Below, piece after piece: positions 1 through 12,564 of a DNA stretch of 64,000 nucleotides (the first letter of the stretch is position 1; each line of letters begins with the position of its first letter). This DNA is from Anodontia alba. Taxonomy: Eukaryota > Mollusca > Bivalvia > Lucinida > Lucinidae. The position numbers were made by a program, and so were the translations under genes. The stretch covers positions 64,124,550 to 64,188,549 of the forward strand of contig OZ024830.1 in assembly GCA_964016985.1 (NCBI GenBank), given 5' to 3'. The notes beneath the pieces were generated by a model. It was not told the origin of the DNA. It saw only the letters and a list, made by a program, of their open reading frames with translations, and ran no database searches.

Positions 1-782
1 TACTGTTCTCTTAACTTTTCTTTTTTTTTACTGTTCTTTTCCATTATTTGTTTCTAAGCCAAGCCCATTTTTATCCTATTATTTGCTTTAATATGTTTCC
101 AAAGACTAAACTGAATAGAAAGAGAAAATTATATTTAGTTTCATACAATCTTAACACAGAGGAAAATTCAGTTATTCTGCTCTTCTATTTCCAAAGTGAT
201 AGGAGGAATCAGTAAAACTAAATAATTAAAAACAACGTTTTTAATTAAGGCATGTCATATAAATAATGAAATTTTATCAAAATTATTCACTATATAGTCT
301 GCACAAAGTCTGGTCTGCAAGGTACTTGGTCTGCAAAATGTCCCCTTTTGGTCCACTGCAGACCAGTCCATGGTCCACTGGTCTGCATGGTTTGGTCTGC
401 AGATTATACCCAACCAAAAAAAAAAGTGGATGAATGATATATTTTACCCGGATACTCTCCTTATCTCTACCTCTGACTTATTTTTGGAATGTGTTGGCAT
501 TTATATTACGATTACAAGTAAAATTGATCACAGGCACCTGACACATGGACAGTGATTTTTCACTGACTGTTTAGGCTTTCTCCAATTGTCGTACACTTAA
601 CTTTTTTCAGTATTACGAGTCAACTGTCAATAAGAATACAAACTCAGACTACTTTACTTCAGTGTTTGGTATGTTTAGAATGATGTCTTCAAGCAGTTAC
701 AAGAAATTCTGTTGTTTTCATATTTTCCCACATTTTAGAAATTTTTAGTACATTTTTGGATGTTTCTCATGTTATCATCCAT
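1..782. other. AT-rich sequence, no gene recognised
   Basis: No convincing open reading frame or known element is visible. Around 296-406 the words GGTCTGCA and GGTCCACTG recur several times in direct and inverted form, giving a small local repeat cluster. The rest looks like unique non-coding DNA. Confidence 0.5.
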
Positions 783-1372
783 CCTTTCTTTCTTTCTCTG
801 TATACAGCCTCACACCCTCACGGGCATTCTAGGCAGGTGGGCGCTGTCGTGCTGAAAGAAGAAAGAAAATATAGACAAAAGAATAAAGAGGGGATAGTGA
901 GAGGATAAAGGTGACAGGGTTAAAATAGTTGGTGAGGTAGAAGGCTTAAAAACAAAAATTAAAAACATCACTTTTGGGACCTAGGGGCAGGAGTGGTGCA
1001 GTTTACCAACTTCTTCCTTGAACGCATCAAGGATTGGCAAACATACGAACGATTCTGGGAGGGCATTCCACTGAACTATGGCTAGTGGAAAGAATGAGTA
1101 TTTATAGAAGTTTCTGTGGGTGTAAATCTGGCGGAAAGTCATTGAGTGGCAATTTTTAGAAGTCCAAGTTTTGGGTTGAATATAGTCTGGAATGGGAACT
1201 GCCACGAGCCCATAGACAATCCGGTAAAACAGGCATAAGCGGGCGTCTGACCTTCTTTGTTCGAGGGTCTGCCATCCTAAGTTTTCTGTCATGGATGTGA
1301 CACTGGACCTGTAGTCGTAGTTACTGGTGGTCCATCATGCGGCTCGGCGCTGAACTTTTTCTATTTGGGAAA
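783..1372 (-). pseudogene. Non-LTR retrotransposon (LINE) 3' end: reverse transcriptase C-terminus and 3' UTR
   Basis: On the minus strand, 981-1292 encodes 103 residues typical of the extreme C-terminus of a LINE reverse transcriptase. The pattern LGWQTLEQRRSDARLCLFYR, then IVYGLVAVP, then FFPLAIVQWNALPES is the usual post-polymerase tail of CR1/Jockey-type ORF2 proteins. The reading frame continues upstream of the apparent Met at 1292 (VQRRAA, stop, then WTTSNYDY and SSVTSM) to about 1372, so that Met is internal. One in-frame TGA sits where the family usually has an arginine. About 200 bases of 3' UTR follow toward 783. The polymerase core and endonuclease are absent, so this is a 5'-truncated dead copy. 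Clade assignment is uncertain. Confidence 0.8.
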
Positions 1373-1954
1373 TCTTATCCTTTGTCCCTAATACATTAAT
1401 CAAAATAAATACCAAAAGCAAGACAAGCTGGCATTTACTAAATTTCATTTTACAGAACCATCAATCATACCATCTTCTGTGTGGGCGTTTTCATTTCAGA
1501 ACTTGACATTTTATAAGGGTCCATCAAATTACCCCAAACTACCCCAAACCACCCCAAACTACTCCAAACCAACCCAAACAACCATTTAAATTTTAAAATA
1601 TATACAATATAAGTCTAGTTATACATATATTGTATATACATACAAAATACATATATTGACATACTTTGATGCATATATAGGTTGATGTAATTTGTTTCTA
1701 ACTTTATGACTTAATCTGCATAACTGTATAATGATAGTATGTGTTCGCTCTTTCACGTTAGCCCAAGGATAAAATTTTATTCTTAGTTTCCAGCTGGCAC
1801 CGCACAATTGAGAGGTTGCTGATGACATCACAGACCAAGAGTGATCTTGCTTTCTGGAGACACCCAGGAATATTTTTGACAGAATTTTAATGTACTTTGA
1901 GCATCATATCTTCCTTGGCAAAAATTCTGATCGAACCATAGTTATTTGACCATG
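1373..1954. other. Unassigned AT-rich sequence with short ACCCCAAACT repeats
   Basis: No gene is seen. Positions about 1531-1582 hold an imperfect tandem repeat of ACCCCAAACT/ACCCCAAACC. The 70-codon minus-strand frame near 1619-1831 has no recognisable similarity and is low in complexity. Confidence 0.4.
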
Positions 1955-2975
1955 GTTGGATGGTAAATTCCACCCCTGGTATTTACCAGTGGTAACTGCC
2001 GGTATTTACCGGTCTGGAAAATACTCCTAAAGTGGCAAATATTGGCAAATACTGGTCAATTGAACTTTCTTAACTTGAAATAACTACAGAAATCTTAACC
2101 AAGTTGACTTAAAACAATGTATAATCAAAATAATTGAGTTAAAGATGTTTTAGCTATTTTTTATATAAGGTTATCACCATTAAGAATAAACTATTTCACA
2201 ATTAAAGCATGTTGAAATAGCCAAAAAGTGAATTAATGGCTAAAATTCTGAAATTATTTCAAAAATACATACAGTATCTTGAATTAAAAAAATCATCTTT
2301 ATTATTTGGACTTAAACTCAATAGCATAGAAATACAGGTAAACAAATTATAGGTAAAAATTCACCTGTGCAACTAGCCTTTGACAACTACATGTATTAGC
2401 AAGACCAAATAATCTAAATTGTTAAAACAAGTGTCAAGAAAGTGTTTATTCAAGGGGGCAGAAGATAGCAAGGGCAAGGGCAGAAATGATAAAATGTCAT
2501 CAATGATTTCCTGTTTTATACAAATATAAATAAACTTATATTTTGTTACTAGTGTTAAACTTAAGTATAACTATTAAGTCAACTGACCAGTACAATTGAA
2601 ATTACCCTTATCATTGTTTACTGTGGGTTACTTGAATTGTATAAATTCCAGGGTGGTCAATTCTATTGGAATTGACTAATATTTGCCAGTATTTTCCAGT
2701 ATTGGCTGGTATTTACATGTACATGTATCTAATACTTTATTAAATTTAAGCTATTAAATAAGTTGATACTTGTGTTAAACTTAAGTATAATTATTAAGTC
2801 AATTGACAAGTGTAATTGAAATTACCCCTATGAATGCTGAGTGTAGGTTATTGTATAAATTCCAAGGTGGTCAATTCAATCGACCAGTATTTGCCAGTAT
2901 TTGCCGGTATTTACCGGTAAATACCACTGGCATGGAATATACTCATATTTGCCGGCATTTTGCCAACCTTGTATT
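1955..2975. repeat. Diffuse repeat with inverted GGTATTTACC-rich ends and an internal direct duplication
   Basis: Both ends are rich in ATTTACCAGTGG and GCCGGTATTTACCGG words, arranged in inverted orientation (about 1978-2030 and 2885-2965). Inside, a segment of about 125 bases beginning GTGTTAAACTTAAGTATAA is present twice as a direct repeat (about 2553-2675 and 2773-2890). It could be a degenerate non-autonomous DNA transposon of about 1 kb; no target-site duplication is clear. Confidence 0.4.
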
Positions 2976-3542
2976 TGACTTATGTACCTCAAAAATAATC
3001 AAAGTAAAGTTTCCAGTCCCTTAGACTTTCATCATCGAGGAATAATAACATTAAAATGGTTAAAAGTGTGTACAGAACCTTGCCAGGTGTCTCAAATTTG
3101 GCTGATAGAGGGAGAGTAACCTTACAAACTTTGGCCAATGCAACCTCTTAATTGTGGCTCGTGGCAGTGTGACTAGGACTTGCCCTCATCAAATATTTTT
3201 TATAAATTTGTTGTATTAAAGAACTGTTGCCCAAATGCTGATAATTCTTGGTCCTCAGTCGCAAAAAAATTATGATCCAAAGCCAGATACAAAATTGAAT
3301 TTAGATGGATCAAATGTGCATCTTTTATTGAGGAGTAAAAACTGCCAAAATATGAATCAGGGAAAACTCTGCACAAACTGATCAAACAGTCTCTTAAATC
3401 TTCACTTGTATTTTTGTAAAGCTTGTACTTTATCAGAGTTAAGGGCAAGATTTCGGCATCTACATGTATTTAAATCAAACATTTGTGCTGTTGATTATTC
3501 CTAGCCATTTTTTTTTTTTTTTGTTGCACATCCTCTGTTTTT
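2976..3542. other. Unassigned sequence
   Basis: No gene, tandem repeat or terminal repeat could be recognised. A poly-T run immediately precedes the element that begins at 3543. Confidence 0.4.
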
Positions 3543-5056
3543 AGCTCTGACACCTGAGCTATGCTCAGGATGAGCTGTAGTGATCACTTTTTGTCCATCG
3601 TCCATCTGTGCATCCGTCTGTCCGTTAACTTTTTCAAATGACAACTCCTCCAAAGCTATTGATACGATTTGTCCCAAAGTTGGTAAGAATGTTGCTTTGG
3701 TAGGGGGATTTAAAAATAGCTAAAATTATGGTGATATGGCTTGGTTTGGTTGCCATAGCAACAGAAAGCTTCCAAAGACCTAGAATGGGAAAATGGTTAA
3801 ATTGCATTTTCTCCATAACCTTTGAAGTGATGTGAACCATATTTGGCAGTTATGATCATCTGATGATTGTCTATCCAGTTTATGTGTTTGATGACCAGCG
3901 GCCATTTTGTTTGGCTGCCCATGGCAACATTAAATTTCACATTAAAGAATTTTTTAAATGACAAATCCTTCAAAACCACTGATCTGGCTCTTGGTTTGGT
4001 TTCCATGGCAACAGAGAGCTCCAATAGACTTATAATAGGAAAATGATTATATTGCATTTTCTCCATAACCAGAAAAGTGATGTGAACCATATTTGGCAGT
4101 TATTAGATGATTGTCTACCCAGTTTGTGTGTTTGATGACCAGCGGCTATTTTGTTCAGTTGTCATGGCAATATTAAATTTAACAAAAAAGGATTTTTTTT
4201 TTAAATGGCAACTCTTCCAAAACCACTGAAGCAGTTGGACTCTAATTTGGTACAAATGTTGCTTGGCATAGGATAATTCAAAATAACCAGAAGTTTTGAC
4301 AGTCTGCCACTTGGTTTTGTTGCCATGGCAACAGAAAGCTCCCATAGACTTATAATTGGAAAATGGTTAAATTGCATTTTCTCCATAACCAGTGAAGTGT
4401 TGTGAGCTATATTTGGCAGTTATGATCATCTGATGATTGTCTATCCAGTTTATAACATGTTTTATGAGTGGTGGCTATTTTGTTTGGTTGCCATGGCAAC
4501 ATTCAATTTTGAAAAAGGACTTTTTCAAATGACAACTTCGAAACCACTGAAACAGTTTGACTCTAAATTGGTACAAAACTTACTTGGGTAAGGGCAATTC
4601 AAAATTATGGTGGTCTGCCTCTTGGTTTGGTTGCCGTAGCAACAGAAAGCTCCCATTGACTTAAAATGGGAAATGGTTAACTTGCATTTTTATGCCCCGC
4701 CACAAAAAATTACAAGTGTATTATGTTATGCCGTCCGAAATTGTGAGTGTCGGTCCATCTGTCCGGGTGAACATCCAAGGTTTAGGGGCTATTTTGGGGC
4801 TATTTTGGACATAATTATTAGGTATTTTGAGGTTTATTCCGTTTAAAATGCATTAGCTAGCCCCTAAACCAAAAAATAATAATTTTAAGAAGAATGTGTA
4901 AAAAAACACTTTCTTCTTCAAAACCAAAAACTGCTTAAATGATGATCCTTTTGTTAGTTGCAATGACAGAATTGAAAAAAATGTTGCGTAAGAAATGCAT
5001 ATCTGTGGTGGCTATTTCACTCAGGTGAGCAAGCCGTGGCCCGTTGGCCTCTTGTT
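3543..5056 (+). mobile_element. Non-autonomous tandem-repeat element, family A (copy A1)
   Basis: It starts in a T run with a hairpin-forming AGCTCTGACACCTGAGC..GCTCAGGATGAGCT, followed by a GTCC-rich stretch (GTCCATCGTCCATCTG). The body is about four imperfect units of roughly 230 bp, each containing CTCC-AAACCACTGA, GTTGCCATGGCAACAGAAAG and TTGCATTTTCTCCATAACC. The 3' end has CTCAGGTGAGCAAG, the inverted copy of the 5' start, then a small GGCCCGTTGGCC hairpin and CTTGTT. No protein is encoded; the minus-strand frames are repeat translations. The ends and the T-rich insertion site suggest a Helentron-like non-autonomous element. Confidence 0.7.
4692..4870. repeat. Partial foreign segment inside A1 with a foldback
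   Basis: At 4692 the family A units are interrupted by ATGCCCCGCCAC..GTCCGTCC-like sequence resembling the 5' end of the ATGCCCC family (C). It is followed by a foldback at 4779-4870: GGTTTAGGGGCTA at the left is repeated inverted as TAGCCCCTAAACC at the right, with about 65 bases between. It may be a truncated nested insertion. Confidence 0.4.
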
Positions 5057-5345
5057 TTTTTTGTTTTTTTTGGGGGGGTCATTTAATTCAAGCTTATCCT
5101 TTACCAGCAGAGGTATTTGTGCCATGATTGTAATACATGTATGTCTTTATTTATAATTTTGACATAGGGAAAATAAAAAAAAAAAAAAAAAAAGAAAAAA
5201 GATCATCTTGTGGACAGACACAGACAGTCATGAGTCATGGACTTTTACCTGATAAAAAAAAACACAAAGTGAACACAAAGATCAAGACAAGAAAAAAAGT
5301 CACAGCATGTTTTTCATTAATAGAAAAAGATGGTGCAGTCCTTTT
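5057..5345. other. Spacer between elements A1 and B1
   Basis: It contains T and A homopolymer runs (A run near 5175-5193). A 107-codon plus-strand frame across it is lysine-rich because of these runs and then enters element B1. No gene is supported. Confidence 0.5.
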
Positions 5346-6913
5346 TATATGCCTATTTGAAAAACAGGACGTATTATGTTACGGGGTATGGCGCCCGTCC
5401 GTCCGTAAACTTTTTCGTTTCTGGCTAACTCCTCCTACAGTTTACATCCGATCAAGCTGAAACTTGGTATATAGTTAGACCATGATGTGGCGCAGCGCAT
5501 ATTGTTTCGGGGTTACAGTCCATCAAATATTAACAGAGTTATGCCCCTTTGAAAATTTCAGTAGACTTTTCGTTTCCGGCTAACTCCTCCTACAGTTTAC
5601 ATCTGATCAAGCTGAAACTTGGTGTATAGTTAGACCATGATGTGGTGCAGCGCATATTGTTTCAAGGTTACAGTCCACCAAATATTAGCAGAGTTATGCC
5701 CCTTTGAAAATTTCAGTAGACTTTTCGTTTCCGGCTAACTCCTCCTACAGTTTAAATCCTATCAAGCAGAAACTTGATTTGTAGTTAGACCATGATATGG
5801 AGCAGCGCATATTGTTTCAAGGTTACAGTCCACCAAATATTAGCAGAGTTCTATTAATTTCTATTAATTTTTCGTTTCTGGCTAAATTCTCCTACAGTTA
5901 ACATCCAATGGAGCTGAAACCATGTACAGTTAGACCATGATGTGGAGCAGCACATATTGGTTTGAGGTTACAGTCCACCAAATATTAGCAGAGTTATGCC
6001 CCTTTGAAAATTTCAGTAAACTTTTCATTTCCGGATAAATCCTCCTACAGTTTACATCCTATCAAGCTGAAACTTAATTTGTAGTTAGACCATGATATTG
6101 AGCAGCGCATATTATTTCAAGGTTACAGTCCACCAAATATTAGCAGAGTTAAACCCCTTTGAAAATTTTCTATTAATTTTTTGTTTCCGGCTAAATCCTC
6201 CAACAATTTACATCCGATCAAGCTGAAACTTCATAAATAGTTACACGGTGATGTGGAGCAGCACATTATTTCAAGGTTACAGTGCACCAAATATTTGCAG
6301 ATTTATGCCCTTTTGAAAGTTTTTGTAAACTTTTCGCAGCATATTGTTTAGAGGTAATAGTGTGCAAATTTTATTTTTTATTTTATAATAGGTATATTTT
6401 TTGCAAATAACTAAAGTTTTGGTCATATGGGCAAGATATTGATTTTTTAACATCTTCGTTAATTAGATTTGCATGGAAAGGTTGCCATTATTAAATCTTT
6501 ATAAATACAAATGTACATAATTCTTTTTGGATTTTTTTTTTTTAATACTCTTCTGATTTGGCTCCCTTGAAGAACAAAAATAAAATCAGTATGTTATTGT
6601 TTGGTCCGATATTGAAGTATAGGAAAAACAAATCAGCCAAAGGCTCATATGAGCTTATAATATAGCCATGCTTCTAAGGTGTGTCCCCTGTCAGAAAGCA
6701 CTTCTCCCTAGAAGCAGCAAACTTCTCCCTATTATATCTCCAAATATCAGCAGAGATATGTCCCAATGAAATTTTTTTATTTACATATTTTTTTTTTTGT
6801 AATTCCACTTACAGTTTATATCCAGAGCACTGAATTATACAGGAGCCAGTTTATGTGCTACATCTTATTACTTGCCACGGGCGTATAATGCCCCACTTGG
6901 CGGAGCTCTTGTT
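5346..6913 (+). mobile_element. Non-autonomous tandem-repeat element, family B (copy B1)
   Basis: It begins TATATGCCTATTTGAAAAAC, then GTCCGTCCGTAAACTTTTTCG. It has about six units of roughly 150 bp with the core CTCCTCCTACAGTTTACATC..GATCAAGCTGAAACTT and TTAGACCATGATGTGG. The 3' part is not tandem. The end has CGGGCGTATAATGCCCC, an inverted match to the family's 5' start TATACGCCCG (seen intact in copy B2), then a GCCCCACTTGGCGGAG hairpin and CTCTTGTT. No protein is encoded. Confidence 0.7.
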
Positions 6914-7110
6914 GGTACTCAGTCCTTTAGTCCTTCAAAGGATACTGCCTTCCTTCCTGTCCTGTCCCGCCCCACAGCTCCTCACCATCCCTAGTGACTG
7001 TCTGTCAGTGATCAGGTGTGTTAGTGAAGTTTGCTTTTGCTATTAAATTAGCAACATGTCTTGTACATTTTTGTCTTACTGTTTTTGTTTTTTTTTTTAC
7101 CTTTTTTTTT
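6914..7110. other. Spacer, no feature seen
   Basis: Short unique-looking sequence ending in a T run used by the next element. The 63-codon frame beginning at 6855 starts inside B1 and is not supported. Confidence 0.4.
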
Positions 7111-8156
7111 AGCTCACCTGAGCCAAAGGCTCAAGGTGAGCTTTTGTGACCGCTGCATCGTGCGTCTGTCAACAATTTACTTAAAAAGACATCTCCTCCT
7201 AAACTGGTGAATAGATTTTGAAATAATTTTACAGGAATGTTCCTTGGGTGACCCTTTACCAAAATTGCCTAAATGGTTCGCTCCTTTGAACAAAATGGCC
7301 ACCAGAGCTAAAAATAGAAAAACTTTACAATGACATCTCCTCCAAGGCCACTGGTCCAGCTTCAAAATAATTTCACAGGAATATTCCTTGGGTGACCCTC
7401 TACCAAAATTGCTCAAACTGTTCTGCTCAGATGAACAAGATGGCCGCCAGAGCTAAAAATAGAAAAAAAACCCTTTAAACAACTTCTTCTCATTAACGAG
7501 TGAACGGATTTTAAGATAATGACACATGAATGTTCCTTGGATGATACTCTACCAAAATTGCTCAAACCGTTCCGCTCAGATGAACAAGGTGGTCACCAGA
7601 GCTAAAAATAGAAAAACCTTTAAAGGACTTCTCCTCCTTAACCAGTGGATGGATTTTGAAATAATTTTACATGAATGTTCCTTGGGTGACCCTCTATCAA
7701 AATTGCTTAAACCATTCCGCTCGGATGAACAAAATGGCAGCCAGAGCTAAAAATAGAAAAACCTTTAAACGACTTCTCCTCCTTAACCAGTGGATGGATT
7801 GTAATAGGCAATTTTTAAAAATTGAAGAGAAAACAGTCTAAAAGTAAACCACTGATCCAGCCTGTCTCAAATGTTCCTCAAGAGACCCTTTACTAATTTT
7901 TTTCAGTTACACAACATGCACCCCCCCACTACCACCCCCCCCCCCTCCACCCCACCACCACCACCACCACCACCACCTCCTCCACTGTGGACAGCACTTG
8001 TTTTCCCTATATATTTGTACAAAAATATGATCTGTATAGAAAACTTTGATAATCTTACAAACCACTTGCCTGATTTAAATTAAATTAATACAACCATCCT
8101 GAACCTAAAGCAATGGTACACAGGTGAGCGATTTAGGGCCATGATGGCCCTCTTGT
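7111..8156 (+). mobile_element. Non-autonomous tandem-repeat element, family A (copy A2)
   Basis: It starts after a T run with the hairpin AGCTCACCTGAGCC..GGCTCAAGGTGAGCT. The body is about four units of roughly 150 bp with TTCTCCTCCTTAACCAGTGG, ATTTTACATGAATGTTCC and GATGAACAAAATGGC. A simple-sequence tract interrupts the last part. The 3' end reads CAGGTGAGCGA, then the hairpin AGGGCCATGATGGCCCT, then CTTGTTTT. This is one of the cleanest examples of the shared end structure. Confidence 0.75.
7920..7982 (+). repeat. C/CCA-rich simple repeat
   Basis: C homopolymers alternating with CCACCA triplets. Its translation gives a proline run that should not be read as a gene. Confidence 0.9.
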
Positions 8157-8227
8157 TTTCTGTAAATTATTTACTCAGTATTGCAAAGAATAACACCACA
8201 CATTCATAACAGTCAGGGTTTTAATTA

Positions 8228-8782
8228 TCCCTGTGCTTTTCGAAGAAAAAGCGGGGATATTGTGATACCCCCGGTCCGTCTGTCCAGCTGTCCATCCATA
8301 CATCCGTCTGTAATATCAGACCATTGCTCCTAGACCATTTAAGTTAGAATCTCAAAACTTTCACAGGCAATAGCCCTATGGATGAGGACTGGAGGAACAC
8401 ATTTGGAATTTCGATATAACCCCTGGGGGCAGGGCCAGGGGGTGTAGCCTCAAAGGGTCCAAAATCCATTTTGTACGTAGATAGTCATGTTGCATATCAA
8501 ATCGATGTAAATGATGAGTAGAATACAGTGGTGCAAAAATTTTGCCCCAGGGGCCTGTCTGGGGGTCACTAGAGGTCAAAAAGTAGGATTTTGGGTCATT
8601 TTTTTTTTTTTTTTTATTGTCACACAACTCTTAGGCTTTTTGAGCTAGAACCTTGAAACTGTCACAGGTAATAGCCCTATGGATGAGGGTGGAGGAACGC
8701 ATTAAGAATTTTGATGTGCAGGGAGATATATGATGGCACTGGCGCGGGGATATGTGATGGCGCGCCATTGACTTGCTCTAGT
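8228..8782 (+). mobile_element. Non-autonomous element, family D (copy D1, short)
   Basis: The 5' hairpin is ATCCCTGTGCTTTTCGAAG..AAAAAGCGGGGAT, followed by GTCCGTCTGTCC-type sequence. There are two units with AGAATCTCAAAACTTTCACAGG..AATAGCCCTATGGATGAGG. Near the 3' end GCGGGGAT recurs (inverted relative to the start), followed by a GATGGCGCGCCATTGAC hairpin and CTCTAGTT. It shares the plan of element D2 at 38866. Confidence 0.6.
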
Positions 8783-8922
8783 TTTGAGATTACTGTGTTC
8801 AGATTTGAAGGAAGCTGTTCAACAGAGCAGTTTGGTGTAAAAATTACAATAATCCATTGAGAAATAAGCAAGTTATTGGGCTTTTAAGTGCTAGAAATTG
8901 CTGTCATGAAAGCTGCCATTTA
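8783..8922. other. Short spacer
   Basis: No feature recognised between D1 and A3. Confidence 0.4.
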
Positions 8923-11900
8923 TAGCTCACCTGAGCCTTTAGCTTTGTCCGTCCATTGTCCACACTCTTCAAACATCTTCTCCTCAGAAACCACTGGATT
9001 AATCAAAGCCAAATTTCATATAGAGCCTCAGTGGGTAGGGGGAACGAAAGTTTTTTTGCCGCATCTGGGTCACTAGGAAGCTGTTCAACTGAGCAGTTTG
9101 GCGAAAGATGGCAGCTATGCCCATATATGACCGAGATGGCCACTAAGCCCATATATGGTAAAAACCCTTTAAAAATCTTCTTCTCCGAAACCAAAGGGCC
9201 AATAGCTCTGGGGCTTGGTATGCAGCATTTGGGACATTGGCCCAATGAAGTTTGAAAAAATGATGACCTTAGGTTGACCTTGACCTTTTTTTACAGAAAG
9301 GTCAAATTTTGTTACATAGACTCCTATAGGCAAAATTTTAGAAAACTAGAAGGCCCAGGTCTTTGATATTTGGTATGCAGCTTTATCTTTTGGATCTCTA
9401 TAAAGATTGTTCAAATTTCATCCCTGGGGTAAAGAATGGCCTGCCCCAGGGGTCACTTGTTTTACATAGACTCATATAGGGAAAACTCTTCAACCGTCTT
9501 CTTCTCAGAAACCACTGGGCCAATCAAAACCAAATTTCATATGGAGCCTCAATAGTTAAGGGGAAGGAAAGTTTGTTCGCATGACTAAGATGGCCGTCAC
9601 ATGACCAAGATGGCTGCCACGCCCATATATGGTAAAAACCCTTTAAAAATCTTCTTCTATGGAACCAAAGGGCCAATGGCCTGGGACTTGGAATGCAGCA
9701 TTGGGGACATGGGCCCAGTAAAGTTTGAAAAAATGATAACCATCGGTTGACCTTGACCTATTTAATGGAAAGGTCGAATTTTTCTACATATAGGCTCCTA
9801 TAGGCAAACACTTTAAAAATCTTCTTGTCTGAAACTAGAAGGTCTAGGCCTTTGATATTTGGTATGTAGCTTTATCTTGTGGACCTGTATGAAGAGTGTT
9901 CAAATTGTAGCCCTGGGGCCAAAATTGGTCCTGCCCCAGGGGTCACTTGTTTTACATAGACTCATATAGGGAAAACTCTTCAGACATCTTCTCTCTAGAA
10001 ACCACTGGGCCATCGAAGCCAAATTTCAGATGTATCCCCAATGGATAGGGGGGGACAGAAGCTTATTTGACGCATCTGGGTCACATGACTCAGGTGGCCG
10101 CCATGCTCATAAATGGTAAAAACCCTTTAAAAATCTTCTTCTCTGAAACCATAGGACCAATGGCCCTGGGGCTCAGTATGCAGCATTTGGGATATGGGCC
10201 CAATAATATTTGAAAAAATTATAATTTTTGGTTGATCTTGACCTTTTTATGGAAAGGTCAGATTTTTTTACATAGACTCCTATAGGCAAAACTTTAAAAA
10301 TCTTTTTGTCTGAAACAAAAAGGCCCAGGCCTTTGATATTTGGAATGTAGCTTTATCTTGTGGACCTCTTCCAAGATTATTCAAACTATAGCTCTGGGGT
10401 CAAAAAATGGCCCCGCGCCAGGGATCACATGTATGTTTTACATAGACTTGTAGTGGGAAAAAACTTTAAAAATGGTCTCTGAAACTAGAAGGTCTAGGCC
10501 TTTGATATTTGGTTTGTAATTTCATCTAATGAGCTTCTACCAAGATTTTTCAAATTATAGCCCTGGGGTCAAAAATGGCCACGCCCCAGGGGTCATTAGC
10601 TCCCATAGATGGAAAAAAAACTTTAAAAAATCTTCTTCTCTTAAACCATGAGGTCCACAGCTTACATATTTAGTATGTAGCAATGTTTAGTGGTCCCCCA
10701 CTTAAATCCTGCCAGTCAAGCCCCTGGGGTCCAAACTGGCCACACCCCAGGGGTCATTAGCTCCCATAGACTTATAATGGGGAAAACTTAAAAAATCTAC
10801 TCTGAAACCATGAGGCCCAAAGCTTATATATTGAGTATGTAGCAATGTGTAGTGGGCCTCTACTTAAATCCAGCCAATCATGCCCCAAACTAGCCACACC
10901 CCAAGGGGTCATATATACATTGTATATATAGCTATATAGCTAAAGAACCTTCAAAAATCTTCCTCTCTTAAACCATGAGGCAGAGAGCTAACAGATAAAG
11001 TATGTAGCATTGTTTAGTGGTCTCCTACATAAATCCTGCCAATCAAGCCCCTTGGTACAAACTGGCCACGCCCCTGGGGTCATTAGCTCCCATAGACTTA
11101 AAATGGGAAAAACTTAAAAATCTTCTTCTCCAAAACCATGAGGCCAACAGCTTATATATTTAGTATGTAGCAATGTTTAGTGGTCCCCTACATAAATCCT
11201 GCCAATCAAGCCCCTGGGGCCTAAACTGGCACCCCTTGGGTCATTAGCTTTCATAGACTTATAATGGGAAAAACTTAAAAAAATCTTCTTCTCTGAAACC
11301 ATGAGGCCCAGAGCTTATATATTTAGTATGTAGCAATGTTTAGTGGTCCCCTACATAAATCCTGCTGATCAAGCCCCTGGGGTCCAAACTGGCCACGCCC
11401 CAGCAGTCATTATCTCCCATAGACTTATAATGGAAAAAAAACTTAAAAAATCTTCTTATCTGAAACCATGAGGCCCAGAGCTTATATATTTAGTAGGTAG
11501 CAATGTGTACTAAACTGGCACCCCTTGGGTCATTAGCTCTCATAGAGCTATATAGCTAAAGAACCTTCAAAAATCTTCTTCTCTGAAACCATGAAGCAGA
11601 GAGCTATAAACAGATTAAGTATGTAGCAGTGTTTAGTGGTCTCTTATATAAATCCTGCCAATCAAGCCCCTTGGGTACAAACTGGCCACACCTCGGGGGT
11701 CATTAGCTTGCAAAGACTTATAATGGAAAAACTTAAAAATCTTCTTCTCTGAAACCATGAGGCCCAGAGCTTATATATTTAGTATGTAGCAATGTTTAGT
11801 GGTCCCCTACATAAATCCTGCCGATCAAGCCCCTGGGGTCCAAACTGGCCACGCCCCAGCAGTCATTATCTCCCATAGACTTATAATGGAAAAAAAATTA

Positions 11901-12229
11901 AAAAATCTTCTTATCTGAAACCATGAGGCTCAGAGCTTATATATTTAGTATGTAGCAATGTGTACTAAACTGGCACCCCTTGGGTCATTAGCTCTCATAG
12001 AGCTATATAGCTAAAGAACCTTCAAAACTCTTCTTCTCTGAAACCATGAGGCAGAGAGCTAACAGATTAAGTATGTAGCAATGTTTAGTGGTCTCTTACA
12101 TAAATCCTGCCAATCAAGCCCCTTGGGTACAAACTGGCCACGCCTTGGGGGTCATTAGCTCGCAAAGACTTATAATAGAAAAACTTAAAAATCTTCTTCT
12201 CTGAAACCATGAGGCCCAGAGCTTATATA

Positions 12230-12564
12230 CAGTCGAACCTCGATGAATCGAACACCGATGGCTCGTTTACCATGGCTAATTTGAACTTGTTTTTGAGTCC
12301 CTATGAAATTCTTCTGATACCTCAAGAAAACAAATATTTAAGGAAGTTTTCTTATTTTATCGTGAAATTGTCTGTTGTGTGTACTCATTAGAATTGCCTC
12401 TTTGAGCAATTCTAATGAGTACACTCAACATACAATTATTGTGTAGAAGATCGACATTTGCTTCCTGACCTGGCACCATGATTAACCCTCATTGGCTCAA
12501 ACTACCCATGACTCGAACAATTTTTCATGGTCCCAAAGGTGTTCGAGTCATTGAAGTTCGACTG
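12230..12564. mobile_element. pogo/Tigger-like MITE, 335 bp, TA target duplication
   Basis: Terminal inverted repeats read CAGTCGAACCTCGATGA at the left and, on the other strand from the right, CAGTCGAACTTCAATGA. They are flanked by TA on both sides. Removing the element and one TA restores the interrupted A3 unit (GCTTATATA + TTTA). The TIR type resembles Tc1/mariner-superfamily pogo elements, which duplicate TA. It has no coding capacity. A 19-bp perfect palindrome arm pair lies inside (12379-12397 and 12406-12424). Confidence 0.8.

Noticed and set aside
7871..8083. Proline-rich 70-codon frame
   Set aside because: Produced by the C/CCA simple repeat inside element A2.
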